The translations under genes and the position numbers were made by a program. The notes below the pieces were generated by a model, which did not search any database, was not told the origin of the DNA, and saw nothing but the letters and a program-made list of their open reading frames with translations. A DNA stretch of 64,000 nucleotides from Amycolatopsis decaplanina DSM 44594 (lineage in GTDB: Bacteria; Actinomycetota; Actinomycetes; Mycobacteriales; Pseudonocardiaceae): positions 62,001 to 126,000 of the forward strand of contig NZ_AOHO01000014.1 in NCBI RefSeq assembly GCF_000342005.1, read 5' to 3'. Position 1 is the first letter of the stretch. Each line of letters begins with the position of its first letter. Below, in pieces: positions 38,439-50,112 of the stretch.

Positions 38439-39209
38439 ATGGCCACCTCTTCGATCCGCGTGGACGACGAAGGCGGGATAGCCGTCGTCACCCTGCGGCA
38501 CGGCAAGGCGAACACCCTCGACACCGAGTTCTGCCAGGAACTGATCGTCCGGCTCGAAGACGTCCAGCTCGGCGGCTATCGCGGTGTCGTGCTGACCGGC
38601 ACCGGCGGCATCTTCTCGGCGGGCGTCGACCTGCGGCGAGTGCACGACGGCGGCGCGGACTATCTCGAGGACTTCCTGCCCACGCTGTCGGACGCGTTCC
38701 TCTCGGTGTTCGGCTTCCCCGGACCGGTGATCGCGGCCGTCAACGGACACGCGATCGCAGGTGGGGCGGTGCTCGCCGCAGCCTGCGACCGCCGCGTCCT
38801 CGCCGACGGCCCTGGCCGGATCGGGATCACCGAGCTGCTCGTCGGCGTGCCGTTCCCGTTGGCGGCCCTGGAGATCCTGCGCTCCGGCTTCGGCGCCGAC
38901 ATCCTCGCCGAACTCGCGTTCCTCGGCGAGACCCACCCGCCGGCGGACGCGCTCCGGCTCGGCCTGGTGAACGAGGTGACCGAGCCCGAGAACGTCGTCC
39001 GGCGGGCGGTGGAGGTGGCCGGGAAACTCGCCGAGATCCCGGCGGCCGCGTACGCGCACACGAAGGCGCAGCTGCACCGGCCGTTCCACGAGCGGATCGC
39101 CGAACACCGCAGCGGCGACGACGCCCACGTCCTCGAACTGTGGAGCTCCCCTGAGTCGCTCGCGGCCATCAAGGCCTACGTCGACCGGGTGCTGCGCGGG
39201 CAGGCGTGA
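38439..39209 (+). CDS. Enoyl-CoA hydratase/isomerase family protein
   Basis: A 256-residue crotonase-fold protein. The oxyanion-hole regions are TGTGGIFSAGVDLRR and PVIAAVNGHAIAGGAVLAAACD. Catalytic glutamates of true hydratases are expected at the positions occupied by ITELLVGVPFP, where one Glu is kept, so it may be a hydratase or an isomerase. It acts on acyl-CoA in fatty acid or amino acid breakdown; the substrate is unknown. The ATG lies six bases after a TACGGT hexamer, so the message is probably leaderless. Confidence 0.88.
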   Translation: MATSSIRVDDEGGIAVVTLRHGKANTLDTEFCQELIVRLEDVQLGGYRGVVLTGTGGIFSAGVDLRRVHDGGADYLEDFLPTLSDAFLSVFGFPGPVIAAVNGHAIAGGAVLAAACDRRVLADGPGRIGITELLVGVPFPLAALEILRSGFGADILAELAFLGETHPPADALRLGLVNEVTEPENVVRRAVEVAGKLAEIPAAAYAHTKAQLHRPFHERIAEHRSGDDAHVLELWSSPESLAAIKAYVDRVLRGQA

Positions 39210-39298
39210 CTTCGGGCTCGACCGGATAGGTGATTGCCCACCGGCGGGGACTCTGTGAGTATCCGACCGCTCGAAGGTCGGCGATGGGGAGGGCATGG

Positions 39299-40708
39299 AT
39301 GCGGAAGCTCACGGCCGCGTGGTCGGTTTTGGCGATCATCGTTCTCGCACTGGCCGGGCTGACCCCGGCAGCGCAGGCGGCACCCGAGGACATCAAGGAC
39401 GCGCTCGGGCGGATCCCCGGCCTGACCGTCGTCTCGGAGAACCCGGCACCGACCGGGTACCGGTTCTTCAAACTCACCTACACCCAGCCCGTCGACCACC
39501 GCAGGCCGGGCGCCGGCACCTTCCAGCAGCGTTTCACTTTGCTGCACAAGGAATTCCGCTCGCCGACCGTGGTGTACACGAGCGGGTACAACGTGTCGGA
39601 ATCGCCCAACCGATCGGAGCCGACGCAGCTCGTCGACGGCAACCAGCTGTCGATGGAGTACCGGTTCTTCACCCCCTCGCGGCCGGAGCGTCCGGACTGG
39701 GGCAAGCAGCTGACGATCTGGCAGGCGGCGGCCGATCAGCACCGCGCCGTCGAGGCGTTCAAGCGGCTCTACCCGGGCAAGTGGCTCGCGACCGGCGGCA
39801 GCAAGGGCGGCATGACGGCGACCTACTTCCGTAGGTTCTTCCCGGACGACGTCGACGCGACGATCCCGTACGTCGCGCCCAATGACGTCATCAACGAACA
39901 CGACCGCTACAACGAGTTCCTGGCGAACGTCGGCAACGACCCGGCCTGCCGGTCCGCGCTCAAGGCGATCCAGCGTGACGTGCTGACCCGGCGCTCCGAG
40001 TTCGCGGCGCTCGCCGCCGCCGAGGCGGCCAAGAACGGTTACACGTTCAACACCGTCGGCTCGGCCGACGTGTCGCTGGAGATCTCGGTGATCGACTCGT
40101 ACTTCGCCTTCTGGCAGTACCAGAAGCAGGCGGACTGCGCGACGATCCCGAAGGCGGGCGCTCCGGCGGCCGAGGTCTACGCCTGGTTCGAACGCGTCGA
40201 AAGCCTCAACACCTACTCCGACCAGAACCTCGAGATCTACGTTCCGTACTACTTCCAGGCGTCCTACCAGCTCGGCGCCCCCGAGTCCTACGAGGGCTAT
40301 CTCCGGGATCTGCTGCGCTACCCGGGCTCCAACGTGTCGCGGACGTTCGTGCCGAAGTCGGTCGACATCCCGCGGTTCGACCACCTGGCGATGCCGGACA
40401 TCGACTTCTGGGTGAAGTCGCGGGGGAAGCGGCTGATGTTCATCTACGGCGGCAACGACCCGTGGGGCGCCGAGCCGTTCCGGCTCGGCTTCGGCACGAA
40501 GGACTCCTACAGCTACACGGTGCCGGGCGGGAACCACGGCGCTCGCATCTCGCAGCTTCCCGCGGCTCAGGCCGCCGAAGCCACGAACACCGTGCGGCGG
40601 TGGGCCGGTCTGCCTCCGGTTTCGCCAGGCGTCAGCACGCGTTCGGTGCCCGCCGGATTCCCGGACTTCGACGCCGACCTGACCATGCTTCACCGCCCGC
40701 GCCTCTGA
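39299..40708 (+). CDS. Secreted S37 family tripeptidyl aminopeptidase
   Basis: A 469-residue exported serine peptidase like the PS-10/tripeptidyl aminopeptidase of Streptomyces. A Sec signal (about 1-27, ending AQAAPED) precedes the alpha/beta hydrolase. The nucleophile Ser is in ATGGSKGGMTATYFRRF, and the Asp and His candidates are in IYGGNDPWGAE and VPGGNHGARI. The ATG at 39299 follows GGGGAGG. It removes tripeptides from the N-terminus of extracellular proteins. A long palindrome separates it from convergent uvrB. Confidence 0.87.
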   Translation: MRKLTAAWSVLAIIVLALAGLTPAAQAAPEDIKDALGRIPGLTVVSENPAPTGYRFFKLTYTQPVDHRRPGAGTFQQRFTLLHKEFRSPTVVYTSGYNVSESPNRSEPTQLVDGNQLSMEYRFFTPSRPERPDWGKQLTIWQAAADQHRAVEAFKRLYPGKWLATGGSKGGMTATYFRRFFPDDVDATIPYVAPNDVINEHDRYNEFLANVGNDPACRSALKAIQRDVLTRRSEFAALAAAEAAKNGYTFNTVGSADVSLEISVIDSYFAFWQYQKQADCATIPKAGAPAAEVYAWFERVESLNTYSDQNLEIYVPYYFQASYQLGAPESYEGYLRDLLRYPGSNVSRTFVPKSVDIPRFDHLAMPDIDFWVKSRGKRLMFIYGGNDPWGAEPFRLGFGTKDSYSYTVPGGNHGARISQLPAAQAAEATNTVRRWAGLPPVSPGVSTRSVPAGFPDFDADLTMLHRPRL

Positions 40709-40715
40709 CTCCTCA

Positions 40716-40779
40716 CGCGTTTCGTCCTCTGATCGCGGTACTTGCACGCGCAAGGATCGCGACCGGAGGACGAAACGCG
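40716..40779. terminator. Bidirectional terminator between S37 peptidase and uvrB
   Basis: A 14-bp perfect outer stem (CGCGTTTCGTCCTC and its complement) continues, with small mismatches, into inner TCGCG/CGCGA and TTGC/GCAA pairs. It lies between two convergent stop codons and fits both directions. Confidence 0.85.
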
Positions 40780-40780
40780 G

Positions 40781-42937
<2,157 letters not shown>

Positions 42938-42988
42938 GGGAACCAGAGTAGGCGCTGGGTCCGACAGTTTCCGGTTCCCCCGGTCGGC

Positions 42989-44275
42989 TCAGCACGAACA
43001 GTCACAGCAGGAACAGCAGTCACAACAATCACAGTTGCAGTCGCAGGAACCGTTCGGCTTCCCGCTCCACGGGCCCGGGAAGGGATCGCGGCAGCAGAAC
43101 TGGCACGAACAGCACATGTAGGTCGCCACGGCGCAGCCGAAGAAGAAGTTCCTCGGCTTGGGCGGGACCCGGAACTTCGGGATCCAGCAGCCACCGCCCT
43201 GGCCGTCGATCGGCGCGCCGCCGCTGTGCTTGCCGCCCTTCTTCGGCGGCTCTTGGGGCGGTCCCCCGCCACCGGGGGCACCCTGCGGCGGAGGCGGAGG
43301 CTGATAGCCGCCTTGCGGGTACCGCTGGGGTGGATGGGGTTGATGCGGGTGCCCTTGCGGCCGCGGTCCCGGTCCGATCCAGCCCGGGGGCGGCTGCTGC
43401 GGACCGTGGCCGTGTCCGGCGAGCCCGTGCCCGAAGGCGCGCCGCACCGCCTGCCGCAGTTCGTGCACCAGCAGCGCGTGGACCAGCGTGGGCTGAGCGA
43501 ACTTCACCTCGCGAAGGGCGAGTTCGACGCCGAGCACGGCGTCGTCGCACAGGCGCCGCGCCTCGGCGAGCCCGGTGCCGGTGGCCGTCAACGGGTTCCA
43601 CGCACCGGCGGCCTCGTCCACGGCGAGGTCCTCGACGGCGTCGAGCAGATGCGCGGCCCTGCCGAACAGGCGCCCGGCCTCGGCCAGCGGCGCCGCGTTC
43701 TCCGGACGTCCCGCCAGGACCGCGGTGTGCGCGAACGCGGCCGCCGTCGCCAGTTCGGCGGGTTCGGTGGCGAGCACGGCCGAATCACCCAAGCGGACGG
43801 CGCGTTCGATCTCGCCCTGCCGGTCGACGGCCTCGGTCAGGACCGCCGTGTCGAACCCGATCCGGGTACCCGTGCGGCTCCCCTGGTCCGCCCAGCGCGT
43901 CGCGACCCGCTTCGCGGCGAGAGCGACTGAACGCCGCGCGAAGGCACCATCACGGTCCTCGACGTGGTCACTGACCTTGGCCGACGCCAGCACCAGGGAG
44001 ACCGCCGCCGCTAGCTGGGCACCGCCGCCCTTCGCCACCGAAGTTCCCTTCATCGCCCGAAGCGGGCAAGGGCCGGCGTCGCGCCGCCCCTCCGCACGCG
44101 GCGACTGGGCTTCGACGAGCGCCGAGATGATCAAGCCGTCATAATTCGTCACCATTCGGGCGAGATGTCCGTGTTCATCGCGCAACGCCAGACAGAGACC
44201 ACAGAGATGGGCGAGCCACTCCGCGTGCAGACCCGCGGAAAGCCGGTGGCGGCACGGCCTGATGATCCCGAACAT
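42989..44275 (-). CDS. DUF5685 family protein with Cys-rich C-terminal tail
   Basis: A 428-residue protein. The conserved N-terminus MFGIIRPCRHRL, with AHLCGLCLALRDEHGH and NYDGL, identifies DUF5685; its paired Cys may bind metal. Residues about 60-290 are Ala-rich helices. A Pro/Gly/His/Gln-rich linker follows, and the last 50 residues hold some 20 cysteines (CCSCQFCC, CDCNCDCCDCCSCCDCSC). The tail could bind metal or be cross-linked. The ATG at 44275 gives the family's canonical start. Function is unknown; the gene lies 51 bp upstream of uvrB on the same strand. Confidence 0.8.
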   Translation of the reverse strand: MFGIIRPCRHRLSAGLHAEWLAHLCGLCLALRDEHGHLARMVTNYDGLIISALVEAQSPRAEGRRDAGPCPLRAMKGTSVAKGGGAQLAAAVSLVLASAKVSDHVEDRDGAFARRSVALAAKRVATRWADQGSRTGTRIGFDTAVLTEAVDRQGEIERAVRLGDSAVLATEPAELATAAAFAHTAVLAGRPENAAPLAEAGRLFGRAAHLLDAVEDLAVDEAAGAWNPLTATGTGLAEARRLCDDAVLGVELALREVKFAQPTLVHALLVHELRQAVRRAFGHGLAGHGHGPQQPPPGWIGPGPRPQGHPHQPHPPQRYPQGGYQPPPPPQGAPGGGGPPQEPPKKGGKHSGGAPIDGQGGGCWIPKFRVPPKPRNFFFGCAVATYMCCSCQFCCRDPFPGPWSGKPNGSCDCNCDCCDCCSCCDCSC

Positions 44276-44417
44276 CTCTCGACTCCCACTCATCCCTATG
44301 GCGGAACCAGCGCACCCTATCCGGCCGGACGGCGTTCCTCCCCCGGAACCGGGAAACCGTGATCGTCCACCCGGTTGGGCGGTGTTCGCGGGCGTCGGCG
44401 CCTTCCAAGATGGGCGC

Positions 44418-44933
44418 ATGACCGCGCTGCACCCGCCGAAGGTCGAGTACTTCGACCCGGCCGCGAAGACCAACACCGATCCCAAGGGCGTCGTGAGGGC
44501 CGTCGACGAATATCGCGAAGAGCCTTTCGGCCTGTACATGGCGCGGCCGACGCCGGGACGGGCGCAGTTCCACTACATCGAGTCCTGGCTGCTGCCGGAT
44601 CTCGGCCTGCGGATCACCGACTTCTGGTTCACCCCCGGTCACGAACGCGATCAGGACTTCTACCTCGACGTCGTCGACATCCGCCGTGAAGACGGCATCT
44701 GGGTGGCCACCGACCTCTATCTCGACCTCGTCCTGCGGGACAAGAAATCCGTCCAGGTGATCGACACCGACGAACTCCTCGCCGCGGTCACGGCCGGGCT
44801 GCTCTCCCGCGCGGACGCCGAACGCGCGCTCGGCGTCAGTCACGCGACCGTGGACGGGCTGGCTGCCCACGGTCACGACCTCCGCGGCTGGCTGTCCACA
44901 AAGGACATCACACTCGGCTGGCGACGGCACTGA
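44418..44933 (+). CDS. DUF402 domain protein
   Basis: A 171-residue cytoplasmic protein of the DUF402 (FomD-like) family. The core runs from FHYIESWLLPDLGLRITDFW through DFYLDVVDIRR and ATDLYLDLVLRD to VQVIDTDELLAAVTAGLLS, with the acidic residues that bind metal in family members known to hydrolyse nucleotide-linked phosphoesters. The ATG at 44418 follows a CAAGAT hexamer by six bases; an earlier in-frame ATG would add an unconserved extension that overlaps the DUF5685 gene. The two genes are divergent. Confidence 0.82.
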   Translation: MTALHPPKVEYFDPAAKTNTDPKGVVRAVDEYREEPFGLYMARPTPGRAQFHYIESWLLPDLGLRITDFWFTPGHERDQDFYLDVVDIRREDGIWVATDLYLDLVLRDKKSVQVIDTDELLAAVTAGLLSRADAERALGVSHATVDGLAAHGHDLRGWLSTKDITLGWRRH

Positions 44934-45072
44934 TCCGCCGGCATCCATCGATCGGTTGATCCTCGCTCATCCCTTGGGCGAGCCGATCCTGACCGGCCGA
45001 TGGATCCCGGCAGCGGGCCGGTTGCGGGACTCTCGATCACGGGCGTAACCGATCGAGAGGGGGCGGATACCC

Positions 45073-46605
45073 GTGGTCATCGAGGCCGAGGGGCTCCGAG
45101 AACGGTCCGGTGGACGACAACGCGCGGAAGTCGCGCCGTTCGCCAGGACACCGGTGCCGGCGATCGCCGGGGCGATGGGGGCGGTACTCGCGGCGACGGC
45201 CGGTCGCTACGGCTACTTCGGCGACGAGCTGTACTTCCTGGCGGCGGGTCGGCATCTGGACTGGGGGTATGCCGACCAGCCGCCGCTGTTGCCGCTGCTG
45301 GCCCGCCTGATGGACGCGTTCGGCGCCGATTCGCCGTTCGTCCTGCGGATCCCGGCGATGCTGGCGATGGTCGCCGGTGTCGTGCTGACGGCGCTGATCG
45401 CCAGGGAACTGGGCGGCGGCCGCAAAGCGCAGACGATCGCGGCGGCGACCTTCGCGGTGTCCATCCAGATGCTCGGCGGCGGGCACTACCTGGCGACCAG
45501 CACGATCGATCCGTTCCTCTGGGCGCTGCTGATCTGGCTGCTCGTCCGCTGGGTACGGACCCGGGAGGACAGGCTCCTGATCTGGGGCGGCGTGGTCACC
45601 GGATTCGCGCTGAACACGAAGTTCCTCATCGGGGCGTTCTGGGTCGTCGCGCTCGCCGCCGCGGTGGTGTGCGGGCCCCGTGACCTCGTCCGCCGTCCGG
45701 CGCTGTGGCTCGGCGCGCTGATCGCCGCGGCGATGATCGCGCCCACCGTCGTCTGGCAGGCGGCGAACGGATGGCCGCAGCTGACCATGGGCACGGCGAT
45801 CTCCCAAGAGGTCTCGGCCGGCTGGGGAGGGCGCGCCACCTTCGTCCCGACGCTGGTGATGAGCGCCGGAGTACCGGTGGGGTTGATCCTGGTCTGCTAT
45901 GGACTCCTGCGCCTGCTGCGGTCCGAACGCCTGCGGCCGTACCGGTTCCTCGGCTGGACCGCGCTCGGCGTCCTCGCCCTGTTCCTGCTGGCGAACGGGC
46001 GTTACTACTACGCGGCCGGGATGTTCGCCCCGCTGTTCGCCGCCGCGGCGGTGGAGATCGAAGCGGGCCAGGCGTCGAAGTACTGGCGCTGGATCGCCAC
46101 CTGGCCGGTGTACCTCGTGGCCGCGGTGATCGCGATCCCGCAGACGCTGCCGATCCTCCCGCGTGCGGAGCTGGCGACCACCCCGGAATGGGCGCGGCCG
46201 ATCTTCGCCGTCGAGGAGATCGGCTGGCGGGAGATCACGGAGTCGGTGGCACAGGCGTACAAGACAGTTCCCGACCCGCCCCGGACCGGTGTCGTCACGG
46301 CGAAGTACTGGCAGGCCAGTGCCATCGACCACTATGGACCGGAGCTCGGGCTGCCGTCGCCGTCGAGTCCCAACCGCGGCTACGCGACGCTCCCGAGGCC
46401 GCCGGAATCGGCACGGGACATCCTGTTCGTCGGAAACGACCCTTCGGGCCTTGTGCCGTACTTCACGCAGGTGCGGGAGGTCGGCGCGCTCGACAACCGG
46501 GCCGGGATCACGAACGTGAGTCAGGGCATGAAGATCTGGCTGGCCACCGGCCGGAACGGCACTTGGGACACGGTATGGCCGAAACTCACGGATTGGGGCT
46601 TCTGA
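45073..46605 (+). CDS. GT39 (PMT-like) membrane glycosyltransferase, copy 1
   Basis: A 510-residue polytopic membrane protein with about 10-12 helices. The first external loop carries the GT39/PMT acidic motif YGYFGDELYFLAAGRHLDWGY followed by ADQPPLLPLLARL. Such enzymes use polyprenyl-phosphate sugars as donors on the outer membrane face; the acceptor is unknown. The C-terminal part (about 390-510) is extracytoplasmic. A GTG start follows GAGGGGG. It is a close paralogue of the next gene (shared GHYLATSTIDP, WQAANGWPQL and NGRYYYAAGMF), so the pair arose by tandem duplication. An inverted repeat lies between the copies. Confidence 0.85.
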   Translation: MVIEAEGLRERSGGRQRAEVAPFARTPVPAIAGAMGAVLAATAGRYGYFGDELYFLAAGRHLDWGYADQPPLLPLLARLMDAFGADSPFVLRIPAMLAMVAGVVLTALIARELGGGRKAQTIAAATFAVSIQMLGGGHYLATSTIDPFLWALLIWLLVRWVRTREDRLLIWGGVVTGFALNTKFLIGAFWVVALAAAVVCGPRDLVRRPALWLGALIAAAMIAPTVVWQAANGWPQLTMGTAISQEVSAGWGGRATFVPTLVMSAGVPVGLILVCYGLLRLLRSERLRPYRFLGWTALGVLALFLLANGRYYYAAGMFAPLFAAAAVEIEAGQASKYWRWIATWPVYLVAAVIAIPQTLPILPRAELATTPEWARPIFAVEEIGWREITESVAQAYKTVPDPPRTGVVTAKYWQASAIDHYGPELGLPSPSSPNRGYATLPRPPESARDILFVGNDPSGLVPYFTQVREVGALDNRAGITNVSQGMKIWLATGRNGTWDTVWPKLTDWGF

Positions 46606-46610
46606 GCCTC

Positions 46611-46670
46611 GCCGGTCCTCTTACGACCGACGCGCCACGCCGGTGGCACGTAAGGTGCGAGAGGACCGGC
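46611..46670 (+). terminator. Inverted repeat between the two GT39 genes
   Basis: GCCGGTCCTC (46611-46620) is perfectly complementary to 46661-46670, with smaller pairable segments (CTTACG/CGTAAG) inside. It may separate transcription of the two paralogues or act as an attenuator. Confidence 0.5.
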
Positions 46671-46694
46671 ACCCGAGGGATCTGCGAGGAATGG

Positions 46695-48215
46695 ATGGAA
46701 GCCGCCCGCGCGGCCGAAACACCGACCGTGTCCAGTGCGGCGTTCGCCCGGCTCCCGGTGGGGTTGCTCGCCGCCGCGGCCGCGGCGGTCCTGCTGGCGA
46801 CGGCGTGGCGGTACGGCTACTTCGGTGACGAACTGTACTTCCTCGCCGCCGGCAAGCGGCTGGCCTGGGGTTATGCGGACCAACCGCCCGTACTCCCGTT
46901 CCTGGCGCTGGCGATGGACACACTCGCGCCGGGCAACGTCTTCGTGTTCCGCCTGCCCGCCGTCCTCGCGACGGCCGCCGGTGTCGTGTTCACCGGGCTC
47001 ATCGCCTACGAACTGGGCGGAGACCGCCGGGCGCAGACCCGCGCCGCCGCCGCGTACGCGATCTGCGGGCAGTTCCTCGGCAGCGGGCACTATCTGGCCA
47101 CCTCGACGATCGATCCGGCGCTGTGGACGCTCATCGCGTGGGTGCTCGTGCGGTGGATGCGGACCCGTGACGACAACCTGTTGCCGTGGCTGGGCGTGGC
47201 GACCGCCGTCGCGTTGAACGTCAAGCTCCTCATCGCGACGTTCTGGGTCGCCGCCGGGATCGCGATCCTGGTCTTCGGACCCCGGGATCTGTTGCGCAGG
47301 CCCAAACTCTGGATCGGCGCGGGCATCGCCGCGCTCTCGCTCGTACCCACCCTCTGGTGGCAGGCCGCGAACGGCTGGCCGCAGCTGGAGATGGGCGACG
47401 TCATCGCGCACGAGACCACCGGTGGCTGGAGCGGCCGCTCCGGGTTCCTGCCCGCCCTGCTGACCGGCGCCGGGCTCGGCATCGGAGTCGTCGGTGTCCT
47501 TTATGGACTCTGGGTCCTGCTGTTCTCGGCCAGGCTGCGCGAATACCGGTTCCTCGGCTGGACCTCCGTCGGCGTGATCGCGCTGTTCATCCTGTCCAAC
47601 GGCCGGTACTACTACGCCGCGGGCATGTTCGGCGTCCTGTGGGCGGGCGCGGCCGTCCACTTCGGACAGTTGAAGCCGTCCTGGTGGTTCCGCTGGATCC
47701 CGGCCTGGCCGGTGTTCCTGCTTTCCGCGCTGTACACCCTCCCGTACGCGCTGCCGGTGTGGCCGTCCGCCTGGCTCGCGGAAGGCCGGGACGTACCGCG
47801 CCCGGCGTACGCGCTGGAGGAGATCGGCTGGCCGGACCTCGCCCGTTCGGTCGCGGAGGCCTATCACCGGCTCCCGCCGGAGCAGCGGGCCCGCACCACA
47901 CTCGTCACGGCCGGATACTGGCAGGCCGGGGCGCTGGACCGGTACGGCGCCGACTACGGGCTTCCCGCCGTGTACAGCCCCAGCCGGGGTTTCTGGTACT
48001 TCGGGCATCCACCCGAGACCGCGGACAGCGTCCTGTTCGTCGGGCCCGATCCGGCGCGGCTGCTGCGTTCGTTCACCGACGCCCGGATCGTCGCCCGCGT
48101 GGACAACGCGACAGGCGTCCGCAATGTGAGCCGCGGGATGCCGATCTGGCTGGTCACCGGCCACACCGAATCCTGGGCGACGGCGTGGCCCGGACTGAGA
48201 GAATTCCGGGTATGA
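46695..48215 (+). CDS. GT39 (PMT-like) membrane glycosyltransferase, copy 2
   Basis: A 506-residue paralogue of the preceding protein with the same topology and motifs (YGYFGDELYFLAAGKRLAWGY, ADQPPVLPFLAL). The ATG at 46695 follows GAGGA. Its stop codon overlaps the start of the sensor kinase gene in an ATGA, so synthesis of the two is coupled. That is unusual and hints that the kinase monitors the envelope step the enzyme performs. Donor and acceptor are unknown. Confidence 0.85.
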   Translation: MEAARAAETPTVSSAAFARLPVGLLAAAAAAVLLATAWRYGYFGDELYFLAAGKRLAWGYADQPPVLPFLALAMDTLAPGNVFVFRLPAVLATAAGVVFTGLIAYELGGDRRAQTRAAAAYAICGQFLGSGHYLATSTIDPALWTLIAWVLVRWMRTRDDNLLPWLGVATAVALNVKLLIATFWVAAGIAILVFGPRDLLRRPKLWIGAGIAALSLVPTLWWQAANGWPQLEMGDVIAHETTGGWSGRSGFLPALLTGAGLGIGVVGVLYGLWVLLFSARLREYRFLGWTSVGVIALFILSNGRYYYAAGMFGVLWAGAAVHFGQLKPSWWFRWIPAWPVFLLSALYTLPYALPVWPSAWLAEGRDVPRPAYALEEIGWPDLARSVAEAYHRLPPEQRARTTLVTAGYWQAGALDRYGADYGLPAVYSPSRGFWYFGHPPETADSVLFVGPDPARLLRSFTDARIVARVDNATGVRNVSRGMPIWLVTGHTESWATAWPGLREFRV

Positions 48216-49486
48216 CCAGCTGGATCCGGTGGCAGGACTCGCTGTGGCCGTCGCCGGACGACGGCGGGTCGCTGTGGCGGCCCTGGTCCGGCCGGGTCGA
48301 AAAGTACCTGCCGTACGCGCTGCTGGCGCTGAGCACGGTGCTCAGTCTCGTGATTTCCGGGCACGACCCGGTGACCACCCTGGGGCTGGCGGGAATCGCG
48401 GCCGTCTGGCTCCTGCTCACCTTCACGCTGATACCGAAGCGGTGGGCCGAGCATCCGGTCGTGGTCGCCGTGTCCTTCGCCGGGCTCGTCACGATCGCGG
48501 CGGTGCTCGAAGGACACGACACGATCTTCCTCATCTTCATGATCACCGGGTTCTTCGACGCGATGCGGCTGCGGCCCGCCCCGCTGGCGCTGGCCGGGAT
48601 CTTCGTGGTCTCGGCGCTGATCAACACGATCCCCAACGGCGGCCCGGTGCGGGCGTTCGCCGATCAGCCCGCGCTGTGGACCGTGGTCACGCTGGTGCAG
48701 ACGGCCGCCATCGGCGGGGGCGGGCTCGTCTCGGCGGCGATGGCGCGCCAGCACGCGGAACGCAAACGCGTGCTCGACGAACTTGCCGCCGCGCAGGAGG
48801 AGAACGCGGTGTTGCACCGGCAACTACTGAGCCAGGCACACGAAACCGGCGTCCTCGACGAGCGTCAGCGGCTGAGCCAGGAAATCCACGACACCCTCGC
48901 CCAAGGCTTCACCGGGATCATCACCCAGCTGGAGGCGGCCGCCGAGGCGAAAGGCGATCCCGCGGAATGGCAACGGCACGTCGGCTCCGCGATGGCCTTG
49001 GCGCGGGAGAACCTGACCGCCGCCCGGCGTTCGGTGCGGGCGCTCGGCCCGCAGCCACTGGCCGCCGCGACCCTGCCGGACGCACTCGGCGAGGTCTCCC
49101 GGCAGTGGAGCGGCCGGACCGGCGTCGAGGTCCGGTTCACCACCACCGGGACCGGGCGGGCGCTGCATCCCGAGATCGAAGCGACACTGCTGCGGATCAC
49201 CCAGGAGGCGCTGGCCAACGTCGAGAAGCACGCCGCCGCCACGATCGTGGGGCTCACGTTGTCCTACATGGCCGATCAGGTGACCGTCGACGTCCGGGAC
49301 GACGGGAAGGGCTTCGAACCGAACGCGCCGGACGCGCGCCCGGCGGGTGACGGCGGTTTCGGCATCCCCGGGATGCGTGCCCGCGTCGCCCGGCTGGCGG
49401 GAACACTGCACGTCGAATCGGAGCCGGGCGGCGGGACTGCCGTGTCGGCCGATCTGCCCGCCATCGCGCTGGAGGCCCGAGCATGA
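48212..49486 (+). CDS. NarL-type sensor histidine kinase
   Basis: A 424-residue membrane sensor. About five or six hydrophobic helices fill residues 30-180, with short loops, so the signal is probably sensed in or at the membrane. A coiled coil follows (about 183-215). Phospho-acceptor His226 lies in the HisKA_3 motif RLSQEIHDTLAQGFTGII. The ATPase has its N box in RITQEALANVEKHA and G boxes in DVRDDGKGF and GGFGIPGMRARV. The start overlaps the GT39 stop, and the response regulator start overlaps this stop. Confidence 0.9.
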   Translation: MTSWIRWQDSLWPSPDDGGSLWRPWSGRVEKYLPYALLALSTVLSLVISGHDPVTTLGLAGIAAVWLLLTFTLIPKRWAEHPVVVAVSFAGLVTIAAVLEGHDTIFLIFMITGFFDAMRLRPAPLALAGIFVVSALINTIPNGGPVRAFADQPALWTVVTLVQTAAIGGGGLVSAAMARQHAERKRVLDELAAAQEENAVLHRQLLSQAHETGVLDERQRLSQEIHDTLAQGFTGIITQLEAAAEAKGDPAEWQRHVGSAMALARENLTAARRSVRALGPQPLAAATLPDALGEVSRQWSGRTGVEVRFTTTGTGRALHPEIEATLLRITQEALANVEKHAAATIVGLTLSYMADQVTVDVRDDGKGFEPNAPDARPAGDGGFGIPGMRARVARLAGTLHVESEPGGGTAVSADLPAIALEARA

Positions 49487-50109
49487 CGATCACGCTGCTG
49501 ATCACCGACGACCATCCCATCGTCCGTGACGGGCTGCGCGGCATCTTCACCGCGGATCAGGGGTTCGAGGTGCTCGGAGAAGCGTCGTCCGGCGACGAAG
49601 CCGTCGCACTGGCGGAGAAACTCCGCCCCGACGTCGTGCTGATGGACCTGCGGATGCCGGGCTCCGGTGGAGTGGCCGCGATCGCCAAGCTGGTGAAACT
49701 CCGGAATCCCGCACGGATCCTCGTGCTGACGACCTACGACACCGACACCGACGTCGTCCCGGCGATCGAAGCGGGCGCGACCGGCTACCTGCTCAAGGAC
49801 GCTCCTCGCGAGGAGCTCTTCCGCGCGGTCCGGGCGACGGCGCGCGGGGAGGCTGTGCTCTCCCCCGCCGTCGCAGACCTGATCCTGGGCAGGATGCGCG
49901 CACCCGCGCCGGAGCCGCTGAGCCGGCGGGAACTCGAAGTCCTCACCCTGATCTCGCGTGGTTCGACCAACAAGGAGGCCGCGAAACTGCTGTTCATCAG
50001 CGAGGCCACGGTGAAGACGCATCTCGTGCACGCCTACGCCAAGCTCGGCGTGAAGGATCGCGCGGCCGCCGTCGCGACCGCTTTCGCACGGGGGCTTCTC
50101 GGGGGCTGA
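49483..50109 (+). CDS. NarL/FixJ-type response regulator
   Basis: A 208-residue regulator. The receiver domain (1-120) has acidic residues in ITDDHPIVRDG, phospho-acceptor Asp55 (VVLMDLRMPG), the Thr of VLTTYD and Lys in YLLKDA. The C-terminal LuxR helix-turn-helix (about 142-205) is complete (LSRRELEVLTLISRGSTNKEAAKLL, SEATVKTHLVHAYAKLGV). It is translationally coupled to the kinase by an ATGA overlap. Targets are unknown, but the upstream glycosyltransferase operon is a candidate. Confidence 0.93.
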   Translation: MTITLLITDDHPIVRDGLRGIFTADQGFEVLGEASSGDEAVALAEKLRPDVVLMDLRMPGSGGVAAIAKLVKLRNPARILVLTTYDTDTDVVPAIEAGATGYLLKDAPREELFRAVRATARGEAVLSPAVADLILGRMRAPAPEPLSRRELEVLTLISRGSTNKEAAKLLFISEATVKTHLVHAYAKLGVKDRAAAVATAFARGLLGG

Positions 50110-50112
50110 GCC

